Shown: in pieces, positions 28,731 to 37,789 of the stretch | Layout: each line of letters opens with the position of its first letter | Numbering within the stretch: position 1 is the first letter of the stretch | DNA from: Pseudalkalibacillus decolorationis | GTDB lineage: Bacteria > Bacillota > Bacilli > Bacillales > Fictibacillaceae | Assembly: GCF_024609785.1 (NCBI RefSeq) | Contig: NZ_JANHJQ010000006.1 | Coordinates: 149,847-213,846 of the forward strand | Length of the DNA stretch: 64,000 nucleotides | Direction: 5' to 3' | Notes under the pieces: generated by a model | Databases searched by the model: none | What the model was told of the DNA's origin: nothing | Seen by the model: only the letters and a program-made list of their open reading frames with translations | Position numbers and translations under genes: made by a program

Positions 28731-30515
28731 TTAATATATACCTTTATCCCTCAAAATAGATTTCGTTATATCTGCCGCCTTACTTCCGTTGGTATTATTT
28801 TCATTCTGTATATTTGTTGCAAAGAAATAAGTATCCTTCTTCGACTCTACATATCCAATGAACCAACCATTAATATTTTTCCCATTGACACTCCCCGTAC
28901 CAGTTTTTCCTGAGAGCATTGCATCATCTTTTTCCTCTAATTTGATCATCTCTTTAACGGATTGAACGTTCTTATCCTTAAATCCAAATTCGTTTGTATA
29001 AAAAGCTTTGAGTGTTTGTACCTGTTCTATTGGAGAAATCTTTAGTGAAGATTCCATCCAATATTCGGATATTCCCCCAGAGAGATCGTGATTACCATAG
29101 TCTATTTGTTTTAGATAAGCTTGGATAGTATCCTTATGGACTCTTTTATCCAACTCCTGAAAATACCAGTTTACTGAATAACTTATTGCTGTAGATAAAT
29201 TTTGATCCCTATTCCAAGAGTCATAAGGATACTGCTCACCATTCCACTTCAATGTGGAACTTTCACTCGTTATGACATTTGACTCCAATGCAAACAATGC
29301 GCTATAGATCTTGTAAGTAGAATTCGGAGAAACCCTTAATGTGCTTTTATTTTCATTATAGATATGATATTGATCAGCTTGCAAATCATATAATACAAAG
29401 CTCCCTTCATATCCGGAAAAATACTTGCTTAGATCCTCATACACTGTCCGTTCTCCTTCAAAATCGTGACGATTATCCTCGTAAGCCATCGCAGAAATGA
29501 CTGGAACCTGACTTGCAACAAATACCCCCAGAAGCATGAAGATGACTATGCTTTTCAGTTTCAACAGCTTTGATTCAGTCGTAAAGGATGCAATACTTTC
29601 AATACGTCTTTTTATTTGCTCCTTCGAACCGTTTAGCTGATTTACCAAAGTGAAGTACCTTGTCCGAGAGGATCTATCAACAAAATTAATAATTGTATCC
29701 CCATATTCTGCATAACAGTGCTTATTCAAAGAATTTAAGACAGCGATATCACAAGCTATTTCGCGATCCAATCTCATTTCCCTGAAAGCAACCCAAACAA
29801 AAGGGTTAAACCAGTATAAAATTTGATAAAAAACGATCAGGTAATTCGTTGCAATATCTTTATATTTATAATGATTCAGTTCATGTAAAAGGATGTATTT
29901 GATATCGTCCATAGACAGCCATTCTTCAAAATGTCTCGGAAGCACAACATAGGTCTTAAAAAGACCAAACGTCATAGGAGAATTGATAAGCGGTGATTCC
30001 CCTATAATCAAATGTCTCGATATATTTAAACGTTGCTTGCACTGTTCGAATAAGACCAGGATTTCTTTATTTTTTATGCTAGATATAGTGCCTTTGATTC
30101 TCTTTAACTTTAACCAAGCGTGTATTGTCAGAACAGTCATAACGAACATCCCTATAATCCATATGCCGGCTAAAATTTCATTCAGGAATGTCAAGTCGAA
30201 ACGGTTTACTGATACCGTAAAGTCCTGCATCCAATTTTGGTCCTTTAATGCATGGTCTCCGGTAGAGGCAGCAGAATGACTTGATTCATTACTTTGATGA
30301 ATATCCCATGAAAAGTAATTTCCAAAATTAAGCAAATGATTCGGTATAAAAGGAAGAGTCAATGCAATCAGCAAAAGAAACCATAGATTATATTGCCATT
30401 TCGCTGATAATTGATTTTGGAACACTTTCCTGATCAGCATAATGATTGCAACAGTAATAGAGGACACTATAAAACTTACTACAAAGTGAGTAAAGAACAT
30501 GCTATTCGTCTCCAT
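28731..30515 (-). CDS. blaR1: BlaR1/MecR1 beta-lactam sensor-transducer
   Basis: This 594-residue membrane protein has N-terminal helices, an M56 zinc protease loop with HELNH (211-215) and its downstream EIACD ligand (about 252-256), a further helix at about 322-342, and an extracellular penicillin-binding sensor domain. The sensor has active-site S399-T-Y-K402, S447-V-N449 and K537-T-G. All catalytic parts are present. I prefer the ATG at 30515 (AGGTGG 11 bases upstream) over the GTG at 30530 that lies within that ribosome binding site. Acylation of the sensor activates the cytosolic protease that removes BlaI. It is the first gene of the operon with blaI. Confidence 0.93.
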   Translation of the reverse strand: METNSMFFTHFVVSFIVSSITVAIIMLIRKVFQNQLSAKWQYNLWFLLLIALTLPFIPNHLLNFGNYFSWDIHQSNESSHSAASTGDHALKDQNWMQDFTVSVNRFDLTFLNEILAGIWIIGMFVMTVLTIHAWLKLKRIKGTISSIKNKEILVLFEQCKQRLNISRHLIIGESPLINSPMTFGLFKTYVVLPRHFEEWLSMDDIKYILLHELNHYKYKDIATNYLIVFYQILYWFNPFVWVAFREMRLDREIACDIAVLNSLNKHCYAEYGDTIINFVDRSSRTRYFTLVNQLNGSKEQIKRRIESIASFTTESKLLKLKSIVIFMLLGVFVASQVPVISAMAYEDNRHDFEGERTVYEDLSKYFSGYEGSFVLYDLQADQYHIYNENKSTLRVSPNSTYKIYSALFALESNVITSESSTLKWNGEQYPYDSWNRDQNLSTAISYSVNWYFQELDKRVHKDTIQAYLKQIDYGNHDLSGGISEYWMESSLKISPIEQVQTLKAFYTNEFGFKDKNVQSVKEMIKLEEKDDAMLSGKTGTGSVNGKNINGWFIGYVESKKDTYFFATNIQNENNTNGSKAADITKSILRDKGIY

Positions 30516-30615
30516 TTCTAGATCTTCCACCTAATATATGACATAATTCGTTGCTATCTTTCCTGAAACTTATTCCTAGTTAGATAGTTCAACAATATGG
30601 TAATTTTGCCATTTA

Positions 30616-30644
30616 AAAATATCCCGTTTTTCTAACGAAGTCAA
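30616..30644 (-). promoter_or_regulatory. Candidate promoter of blaR1-blaI
   Basis: On the minus strand TTGACT (30639-30644), 17 bases, TATTTT (30616-30621), about 100 bases before blaR1. A single BlaI-like half-site (TTACAC, 30653-30658 minus) lies just upstream, but no full palindrome. Confidence 0.6.
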
Positions 30645-31006
30645 CAGTAATGTGTAAGAAATATATGGAATCGAATCATATAATCCGGCGTTTGAACCCG
30701 ATTATTCGGCGCTCGCCCAGAAAATTTTATAACTTCATAACTGTTTCTAAGATTTATTAGTGTAATTCTCTTAAAAGAGTTAACTCCAAATTTAACACAT
30801 AAATTTTAGCATTTCACCTTATCCGTTTATCAATCTACCAATTTTTTGTGAACAAGCAGATGGGAATTGAATGGAATCAGTTTTTTGTTGTCTCTATGGT
30901 TTTGCAGGTAGACCTAAGACTTATGGCGAAGGGATTTAGCTGCGTTTATCGAGGTTAGGAAATCAACATCAGCAAGATTTGGTGATCTTTCTACGTTCGA
31001 AAAGAT

Positions 31007-31050
31007 TTGACATGAATTGATTACGAATGTAGTATCATATTACACGTGTA
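31007..31050 (+). promoter_or_regulatory. PBP promoter with BlaI-type operator at the start site
   Basis: TTGACA (31007-31012), 17 bases, TAGTAT (31030-31035). The perfect palindrome TACACGTGTA (31041-31050) begins five bases after the -10, covering the expected transcription start. TACA-N2-TGTA is the BlaI/MecI half-site geometry. The mRNA leader is then about 200 bases, long for this class. Confidence 0.8.
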
Positions 31051-31253
31051 GTCCAAATGATTGTCTTCTTTAGCAAAGAAGTAAGATTTTATGGAAAACA
31101 GTTAATGCTTTAGGTCGCGTCTTCACCCATCACAGGGGATCGTGTGGAGACCGGGAATTAACATTGGTGAACTCTGCCATTGGAGCTATAAATGGTATGT
31201 ATTGGAAGTTATATTTCAAGTAGTTTATATCGTTTGTAAAGGAGTTGGACGGA

Positions 31254-33266
31254 TTGAAACGATTTTGGATAGGCATAATCATGGTTATGTTTCTTGCTGT
31301 TATAGCGGGTTGTTCAAATAAGGAAAAACCGGAGGACATTTTTAAAGCATATCTTTCTAATTGGGAGGATAATGATTTTGAAAAAATGTATCAGCATCTA
31401 TCTCAGCAATCTAAAGAAGAAATCTCAAACAAGGAATTTGTTGAGCGTTATAAGGATATTTACAAAGGAATTGAAACTGAAAACTTACAAGTGGATGGAA
31501 TATTTGATAGTAAAAACGACGAGGATCTGAAAGACGATTCTGTTACCTTCAAATACCGTGTAAAAATGGAAACGATGGCCGGTCCTATCGAATTTACGCA
31601 TCACGCGACTTTAATTAAGGAGAAAAATGAATCGAATCAAGATTGGTCCGTAGAATGGGAACCGTCTCTCATTTTTCCTTCCCTAAAAGAAGGGGAAAAA
31701 GTAGCAGCAGAAACATTAGAGGCATCGAGAGGAGAAATCAGTGACAGAAATGGGAGCAAGCTTGCAATTAACGCTAAAGCCAACGTAATTGGAGTCATAC
31801 CGGGCAAACTCGGCGATGAAACTGAGGATTCTAAAGAAAAATTATCCGATTTGTTAAGAATAACGATTGATGAAATGAACAAAAAGTTAAATGCTTCATG
31901 GGTAAAACCGGATTCATTTGTGCCACTTGCCACATTGCCCCTGGATGAAAAAAATCTTCAACCTTTTTTTGAAATTCCTGGGGTTGCAGCTCAAGAAAAA
32001 ATGGTTCGTACTTATCCCTTCGGAGCCTCGGCAGCTCACTTAACGGGTTATGTACGTAAAATCACTGCAGAACAACTTGCCGAATGGAAAGAAAAAGGGT
32101 ATTCCTCAGGAGATGTCGTTGGAAAAACTGGATTGGAGAAGACTTTCGAGGAAAAGTTAAGAGGAAAAACCGGTGGTCATATTTATATTAAGAAATCAGA
32201 TGGAAGTTTTAAAGAAACGTTGGCAAAAACCGAACCTGTTCCGGGAGAAGACATTCAGTTGACTATTGATGCTAACCTTCAGCAAGAAATATATGATCAA
32301 TTGAAGGGAGACGCTGGGACTGCCGCAGCTATAGATCCAAAAACCGGAGCGGTTTTGTCTTTAGTCAGTTCACCTTCATATGATCCAAATGCTTTCATAA
32401 GAGGACTTTCCGACAAGCAATGGAAGGAATGGAGTAACAACCCCAAAAAACCTTTTTTAAATCGCTTTATCAATCGTTACGCGCCAGGTTCGGTGTTCAA
32501 GACGATTACTGCAGCCGTAGGATTAGAGTCAGGGATAACTGATCCGAACGAAGTCAGACACATTGAGGGTCTCCACTGGACAAAAGATAAGTCATGGGGC
32601 GACTACTACGTTACACGCGTTCATGAGAAAGCTTCTGTGAATTTACGTGATGCATTTGTTTATTCCGACAACATTTATTTTGCACAGGAAGCACTTGAGA
32701 TGGGGAAGGACACATTTTTAAAAGAAGCAAAGGCATTCGGATTTAAAGAAGAACTTCCCATTCCATTATCGATAGAGCCTTCAATACTTTCAAATAATGG
32801 GATAAATAGTGAAGCACAGTTGGCAGACACTGCCTATGGACAGGGAGAAGTAATGATGAGCGCCCTTCATCTTGCATTAGCCTACACGCCTTTTGTGAAT
32901 GAAGGTGATTTGTTATCCCCCTATCTGTTGAAGAAAGAAGGAGAACGAACGGTATGGAAAGGAAGTCTAATTGAGCCGAAAACCTCTGAATTAATCAAGG
33001 AGGACTTAATCCGGGTTGTTGAAGACCCTAATGGTACGGCCCACGGTGCTTATATTCCTGGCATGACGATTGCGGGCAAGTCTGGAACAGCCGAAATCAA
33101 AGAAAGTAAAGATGACAAAAACGGTACAGAAAATGGTTGGTTCATTGGATTTGACACAGAAGATAATGATTTACTGCTAGCAATGATGATCGAAGATGTC
33201 AAACAGCGTGGTGGCAGCGGTTATGTTGTTCCGAAGGCGAGAAACGTTTTTAAATCATTACAGTAG
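31254..33266 (+). CDS. MecA/PbpC-type class B penicillin-binding protein (lipoprotein)
   Basis: This 670-residue transpeptidase starts at a TTG 9 bases after AAAGGAG, giving a lipoprotein signal with lipobox VIAGC (C20). Domains in order are MecA_N/NTF2-like (residues 25-150), PBP dimerisation (160-320) and transpeptidase (350-665). The active-site motifs are S413-V-F-K416, S471-D-N473 and K609-S-G-T. Length and order match PBP2a of staphylococci (668) and PbpC of B. subtilis (668), both low-affinity enzymes. It is divergent from blaR1-blaI and carries a BlaI-like operator, so it is probably induced by beta-lactams and keeps wall cross-linking going in their presence. Confidence 0.92.
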   Translation: MKRFWIGIIMVMFLAVIAGCSNKEKPEDIFKAYLSNWEDNDFEKMYQHLSQQSKEEISNKEFVERYKDIYKGIETENLQVDGIFDSKNDEDLKDDSVTFKYRVKMETMAGPIEFTHHATLIKEKNESNQDWSVEWEPSLIFPSLKEGEKVAAETLEASRGEISDRNGSKLAINAKANVIGVIPGKLGDETEDSKEKLSDLLRITIDEMNKKLNASWVKPDSFVPLATLPLDEKNLQPFFEIPGVAAQEKMVRTYPFGASAAHLTGYVRKITAEQLAEWKEKGYSSGDVVGKTGLEKTFEEKLRGKTGGHIYIKKSDGSFKETLAKTEPVPGEDIQLTIDANLQQEIYDQLKGDAGTAAAIDPKTGAVLSLVSSPSYDPNAFIRGLSDKQWKEWSNNPKKPFLNRFINRYAPGSVFKTITAAVGLESGITDPNEVRHIEGLHWTKDKSWGDYYVTRVHEKASVNLRDAFVYSDNIYFAQEALEMGKDTFLKEAKAFGFKEELPIPLSIEPSILSNNGINSEAQLADTAYGQGEVMMSALHLALAYTPFVNEGDLLSPYLLKKEGERTVWKGSLIEPKTSELIKEDLIRVVEDPNGTAHGAYIPGMTIAGKSGTAEIKESKDDKNGTENGWFIGFDTEDNDLLLAMMIEDVKQRGGSGYVVPKARNVFKSLQ

Positions 33267-33394
33267 TGATTGGTTTGTCTAAATCTAAAAATAGGTTGAT
33301 AGAATGGCGTACCTTTATACTCCATCACTGGAGTGAAAGTAAGACCAATGTTAAGTGATAAATAAAATTTTTTTAGAAAAGAGGTTAGATTTTT

Positions 33395-34297
33395 ATGAGT
33401 TCATGGAACACGATTTTTAGTACTTTTAAATTTAAAAAAATTGTACCTGTATTACTTCTCTCATGTCTCACGCTTGTAGGTTGTTCAGAGGATAACGCCC
33501 ATTCTACTCAACCTAAAAGAAATCAAGAAACCGCAATTACAGACGACCTTGCCAAACTTAATTATCAAACAAATGCTCAAACTGAAAAATCATCTCCCGC
33601 CAAGATTACCAATCAAGATAAGACGATTGTATTAACGAAATTGAATGACAAAGTATGGGCACATACATCATATAATGATTGGAATGGCACAACCTATGGC
33701 CACAATGGGTTAATCATTTCTACTTCCAAAGGAGCAGTCCTGATTGATACAGCATGGGATACAGCGGGGAACCACCAAAAAACTGAAGAGTTATTAAAGA
33801 TGATCAAAAAACATTTGAAGAAAAAAGTTGTTCTGGCGCTTGTTACTCATGCGCATGATGATAGCATTGGAGGCATTCAAGCGTTACTGAATCAGGGAAT
33901 CGATGTACACAGTACACGTTTGACAGCAAATCTAGCTAAAGAATATGGATATCCTTCGCCCAAACCGACACTCGATGAAAAACCAGTGATGAAAGTAGGC
34001 GACAAAGTAATTGAAGCCTTTTATCCTGGAGAAGGCCATTCGAAAGATAACATTACTGTTTGGCTTCCCCAATATAAATTATTATTCGGTGGATGCTTCA
34101 TCAAATCATTAGATGCAAAAGATCTTGGAAATCTTTCTGATGCAAATGTAGAACAATGGGATGACTCCGTTAAAAAGGTAATCGAAAAATATCCACAAGT
34201 GAAAACAGTTGTACCTGGACATGGGGAATGGGGAGATAAGAACTTACTCTTCCACACAATTGATCTGATCAAACAACATACTGATAAAGAAAGCTAA
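33395..34297 (+). CDS. Subclass B1 metallo-beta-lactamase, lipoprotein form
   Basis: This 300-residue protein has a signal ending in lipobox LVGC (C30), a 40-residue polar linker and a metallo-beta-lactamase fold. All zinc ligands of the B1 class are seen: H152, H154, D156 (THAHDDSIGG), H215 (GEGHSKDN), C234 (GGCFIKS, with substrate-binding K237) and H276 (PGHGEWG). BcII of Bacillus cereus is similar but lacks the lipid anchor. It begins 128 bases after the PBP gene with a short hairpin (ACTCCA/TGGAGT, 33319-33334) and no own BlaI site, so it may be read through from the PBP promoter. It would hydrolyse penicillins, cephalosporins and carbapenems at the outer membrane face. Confidence 0.93.
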   Translation: MSSWNTIFSTFKFKKIVPVLLLSCLTLVGCSEDNAHSTQPKRNQETAITDDLAKLNYQTNAQTEKSSPAKITNQDKTIVLTKLNDKVWAHTSYNDWNGTTYGHNGLIISTSKGAVLIDTAWDTAGNHQKTEELLKMIKKHLKKKVVLALVTHAHDDSIGGIQALLNQGIDVHSTRLTANLAKEYGYPSPKPTLDEKPVMKVGDKVIEAFYPGEGHSKDNITVWLPQYKLLFGGCFIKSLDAKDLGNLSDANVEQWDDSVKKVIEKYPQVKTVVPGHGEWGDKNLLFHTIDLIKQHTDKES

Positions 34298-34463
34298 ACG
34301 AAACTATCTTAACTTATGTTTTAAAAGAAATGGTGTTTCATTTGTTCCTAAAATGGTTTGTATACGGATCTATAACTGTAAACTTTAAAAACTATGCATT
34401 CCTATTTAATAAACAATAACATCAATATAGGCTTTTTTTCGTATTATATTTTGGAGGTGAAAA

Positions 34464-34904
34464 ATGCCAAGAATAAAATACACAAGTTCAGACGTTGACT
34501 TAATGGCAAGGATGATGAGAGCGGAAGCCGTAGGTGAAGGAAAACAAGGAATGTTGTATGTCGGAAATGTAATTATTAATCGTGGTGTAGCGGATTGTTT
34601 AGACTTTAAAGATGTAAGAACAATTCCACAAGTCATTTATCAAGTACAAGGAGGAAATTATTCGTTTGAAGCTGTCCAAAAAGGTAATGTATTTTATCAA
34701 AGAGCGAGAACTGCTGAAAAAAGATTAGCAAAAAAGAATTTGGATTATTGGAGACAACACCCAGGGAAATATGCTCTTTGGTACTTTAATCCATATGCCC
34801 CATGCCCTCCAACATGGTACGGTCAACCTTTATCCGGTCAATTTAAAAATCATTGTTATTATGAACCAAAAGCTGGAACATGTGATAGTGTTTATATGGG
34901 TTAA
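34464..34904 (+). CDS. cwlJ: Spore cortex-lytic/cell wall hydrolase CwlJ
   Basis: This 146-residue SleB/CwlJ-family hydrolase has DVDLMARMMRAEAVGEGKQG with the catalytic glutamate, GNVIINR, and the C-terminal half ALWYFNPYAPCPPTWYGQP and GQFKNHCYY. Length and absence of a signal peptide match CwlJ (142 residues in B. subtilis) rather than the longer secreted SleB. CwlJ sits in the spore coat and degrades cortex during germination, usually together with GerQ, whose gene is not next to it here. It starts behind GGAGGTG. Its presence marks the organism as a spore former. Confidence 0.92.
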   Translation: MPRIKYTSSDVDLMARMMRAEAVGEGKQGMLYVGNVIINRGVADCLDFKDVRTIPQVIYQVQGGNYSFEAVQKGNVFYQRARTAEKRLAKKNLDYWRQHPGKYALWYFNPYAPCPPTWYGQPLSGQFKNHCYYEPKAGTCDSVYMG

Positions 34905-34913
34905 GTTTACTCT

Positions 34914-34967
34914 TTGAGTAGTAAGGTGGCGATTGCAGCACAAGGTGATCGCCTTCCCCTTACTCAA
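34914..34967 (+). terminator. Long imperfect hairpin after cwlJ
   Basis: TTGAGTAGTAAGG (34914-34926) pairs with CCTTACTCAA (34958-34967) with a bulge, and inside it GGCGAT (34928-34933) pairs with ATCGCC (34948-34953). No T run follows. Confidence 0.5.
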
Positions 34968-35157
34968 GTATTGGGCAGTTATCTGGAAGAATGTATATAA
35001 ATACTATATATTCAACTGACTGGGGCGAAGGTTGAAGAAGTATCCTTTTTAAAACGTGATCCTTCGTAAAAAGAATACTTAATAATGGGGTGGTTTGTAG
35101 TGGGATATCAATTCCCGAAATTTGTTTTTTCTTAGACGGCACCACTAACACAGTAAG

Positions 35158-35745
35158 TTAGTTGTGTTGTATCCATCTCATTTCGATCATGCTTAAATAT
35201 TCATCTGGTGCTCTTTTAAATCTTCTTTGCTTTGTATGCGAAAATATACGTTTTTTCCAGGCTTTTGCTTCCTCGTCATAGCTTTTCAAAGTCAACTTGC
35301 TTAATCCAATCCAGCCCTTGTTTGAAATCACCAATATTTTCGGTAAATACAATATTTTAACCATGCCTGATAATATAGCGATTCCAAGTCCGACTACCCG
35401 TTATTCTTCTGTGTTTTTGTTTCGTCCTTCTAAAGAAAGGCTCCAAATCATTATTTATTCTTGGAATAGAAGGGTAATCGTAACACGTAAATAGCCCCTT
35501 CCAAAAACCCTTGTTATATCTCAATAAATTATCGATGAACGGAGTGTCTTCTTCTTTATTCAGGTTCTTTTTTGTCTGTTTTAGGCATTGATCGACTTTC
35601 TTCTCTACCCATTTACTTGTCTTCTTTAGTGAGGGTTCCATCAACGTTGCGATGTTCTTTACTGGTGTGAACCACCGTTGGACAAGCATGAAGTATCTGA
35701 TTTAGATACAAAGCTGACTCCAAAGGTTTTTTTCCTGTTGCTTTC
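35158..35745 (-). pseudogene. Degraded transposase remnant
   Basis: On the minus strand 35689-35357 reads WFTPVKNIATLM and later GLFTCYDYPSIPRINNDLEP plus FFRRTKQKHRRITGSRTWNR, a pattern I associate with the C-terminal part of DDE-type IS transposases (NNDLE-x-F ... RR-TG). A second frame, 35364-35158, continues after a frameshift, and upstream of 35689 the frame is broken by a stop with coding-like sequence (ATGKKPLESALYLN) in another frame. No terminal inverted repeats were recognised. I cannot name the IS family. Confidence 0.55.
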
Positions 35746-35792
35746 TTATGGGACGTGGTATATAGCAACACCCAAAATCAAAGACAACATAT

Positions 35793-35839
35793 AAAAAACG
35801 CTATCCTTTCCATCCTATTACAGAAAGAATAGCGTTTTT
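35793..35839 (-). terminator. Terminator, probably for tcyP
   Basis: AAAAACGCTAT.CTTTC pairs with GAAAG.ATAGCGTTTTT; T runs lie on both sides, so it can work in both directions. It lies 200 bases after the tcyP stop on the minus strand. Confidence 0.7.
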
Positions 35840-36041
35840 CTCGATTCTGGGATAATGATTTGCCTTACCTTGATGGGCATGGGCTCCTACCTCTATAGCG
35901 GAAACAATGAGAGTCTATTTTTGGTTTTTGGTTTTTAACAGTTGATTTCTTATGATCAAACCTTTTGCTCCCATTTCATAAAAACCCTAATTGGATTGAT
36001 AATATCCATTATGCCATTTGTCTGCAAGGTACTTGCTGCGA

Positions 36042-37436
36042 TTATACCGCTATATCTTTTTCAATTGCCTTTGTGTCATTATATGTTTTCAGGTTCAATT
36101 TGCCCAAGAAACGTGATGTTAATGTTCCTGATACCATAGCGTTATTAACATTCAGTGCAGTACGCCCCATGTCGATTAATGCCTCGATCGAAATAAGGAG
36201 TCCTGCTAATCCAACAGGTAAACCCATTGATGAAAGTACAATTAATGCTGCAAATGTAGCACCACCACCAACTCCTGCTACACCAAATGAACTAATGCCG
36301 ATAATCAGCACTAATTTAACAATAAATCCTGGTGTTAAAGGATCAATCCCTGCTGAGGGAGCAATCATCACTGCCAACATGGCTGGATAAAGTCCTGCAC
36401 AACCATTTTGACCAATCGTTGCACCAAATGAGGCTGACATATTTGCAATACCCTGGTGAACACCAAGTGAATTTTTCTGTGCTTGAATGTTTAGTGGAAT
36501 CGTTCCAGCACTTGAGCGTGATGTAAACGCAAAGCTTAATACAGGCACCACTTTTTTCAAGTATGTCAAAGGGTTTAATCCGAATATTCCTATTAGGATT
36601 AAGTGGATAACAAACATAACAAAAAGTCCCACATAGGAGGCAACGACAAATTTGCCTAGTTCGAGAATACCTGCAAAATCAGTACTTGCTATCGTATTTG
36701 CCATTAATGCCAAAATTCCGAATGGAGTTAACCGCAGGATCAATGTTACCATTCGCATTACAACCGCGTAGAAAGAGTTTACTATTTTTGTAAACATTTC
36801 TGCTTGTTCAGGATCCTTCCTACGCAAACCTAGAACCGCTGTACCTACGATTAATGAAAATATGACAATGGCAATAACAGATGTAGATCTCTGTTGCGTC
36901 ATATCCAAAAAGATGTTCGATGGAATAAAACTTAGAATTTTTCCAGGCGTTGACATGCCCTCAACTTCACCTAATGTAGATTCCAACATTTCACTACGTT
37001 CATTCTCCGCTTGCCCTGCTTCAATTTGATCTGCGTTAAGGTCAAATAGTGCTGCACTGCCAATACCAACTAATGCTGCTATCATTGCGGTAGTAACAAG
37101 AATTCCAATAATCCACGCTGACATTTTTCTAAGTTCAGACGATTTTTCTAAATTAATAATCGATTGGATGATCGATACCATTACAAGAGGAACAACAATC
37201 ATCATAAGTAGCGTAATATAACCACGACCAACGATGTTATACCAATCTGTTGTTTGTTCTAACACATCAGACCCTGTTCCATATGTCATTTGCAAAAAGG
37301 CACCTAACACAATTCCAAGTCCTAACCCAGTGAACACACGTTTACTAAATGATAAATGTTTCTTTTGCATCCAGATAAGAAGTCCCATAATTGCTAATAA
37401 AATTACAATGTTCACCAATAAAAAAACGATATCCAC
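36042..37436 (-). CDS. tcyP: L-cystine symporter TcyP
   Basis: This 464-residue dicarboxylate/amino acid:cation symporter has the C-terminal signature SFAFTSRSSAGTIPLNIQAQ (hairpin 1 serine-rich region), GATIGQNGCAGLYPAMLAVM and ISSFGVAGVGGGATFAAL, the TcyP form of the DAACS fold. I chose the GTG at 37436 behind GAGGGGGG, which gives the same length as B. subtilis TcyP (463). The longer frame to 37505 has no ribosome binding site. It imports cystine using the ion gradient. A sigma-A promoter and a striking inverted repeat lie upstream. Confidence 0.9.
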   Translation of the reverse strand: MDIVFLLVNIVILLAIMGLLIWMQKKHLSFSKRVFTGLGLGIVLGAFLQMTYGTGSDVLEQTTDWYNIVGRGYITLLMMIVVPLVMVSIIQSIINLEKSSELRKMSAWIIGILVTTAMIAALVGIGSAALFDLNADQIEAGQAENERSEMLESTLGEVEGMSTPGKILSFIPSNIFLDMTQQRSTSVIAIVIFSLIVGTAVLGLRRKDPEQAEMFTKIVNSFYAVVMRMVTLILRLTPFGILALMANTIASTDFAGILELGKFVVASYVGLFVMFVIHLILIGIFGLNPLTYLKKVVPVLSFAFTSRSSAGTIPLNIQAQKNSLGVHQGIANMSASFGATIGQNGCAGLYPAMLAVMIAPSAGIDPLTPGFIVKLVLIIGISSFGVAGVGGGATFAALIVLSSMGLPVGLAGLLISIEALIDMGRTALNVNNAMVSGTLTSRFLGKLNLKTYNDTKAIEKDIAV

Positions 37437-37496
37437 TATTGTTTCCCCCCTCATATTAAAACACTTATAATCCCGATGAATTTTGTTGGTTTTAAT

Positions 37497-37526
37497 ACTA
37501 TACATGGCTAGTTAATGATATGTCAA
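37497..37526 (-). promoter_or_regulatory. Promoter of tcyP
   Basis: On the minus strand TTGACA (37521-37526), 18 bases, TATAGT (37497-37502), 61 bases before the GTG start. Confidence 0.75.
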
Positions 37527-37528
37527 GT

Positions 37529-37565
37529 ATTGTTTACTTCGAAAAAATATAAATAAGTAAACAAT
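37529..37565. promoter_or_regulatory. Perfect inverted repeat next to the tcyP -35
   Basis: ATTGTTTACTT (37529-37539) and AAGTAAACAAT (37555-37565) are perfect 11-base inverted arms around a 15-base AT-rich centre, beginning two bases upstream of the -35. Position and symmetry suggest a dimeric regulator site; the protein is not known. Confidence 0.6.
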
Positions 37566-37789
37566 TTTAACATTCAAATTATTAGTAGAAAAATATAGAT
37601 TTTAAAGAAAATTTGTTGTAGTGGATGTTAAACTAAAATGGCGCCACTTGATAAGGAAGCGCTGACTCTGAATTGGGTACTGTAAAAGTATTTTAGCTAT
37701 AAGTTTTAGGATTACCTGTAGCTTAATGGGAAAATCTATTGTTAGCAAAACGTTTAACTGATTTTTAGTTTTAGAAAGGAGAGAAGTGC
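37566..37789. other. Upstream region of the TerC gene
   Basis: No gene and no clear riboswitch fold. I compared it with the manganese yybP-ykoY riboswitch often found before TerC-family genes and did not find its conserved core. Confidence 0.4.

Noticed and set aside
31637..31933. 98-codon minus-strand frame inside the PBP gene
   Set aside because: It is a shadow of a gene with clear domains; same for the other opposite-strand frames within coding regions.
37566..37789. Manganese (yybP-ykoY) riboswitch before the TerC gene
   Set aside because: Expected from gene family, but the conserved core and paired elements could not be found in the sequence.
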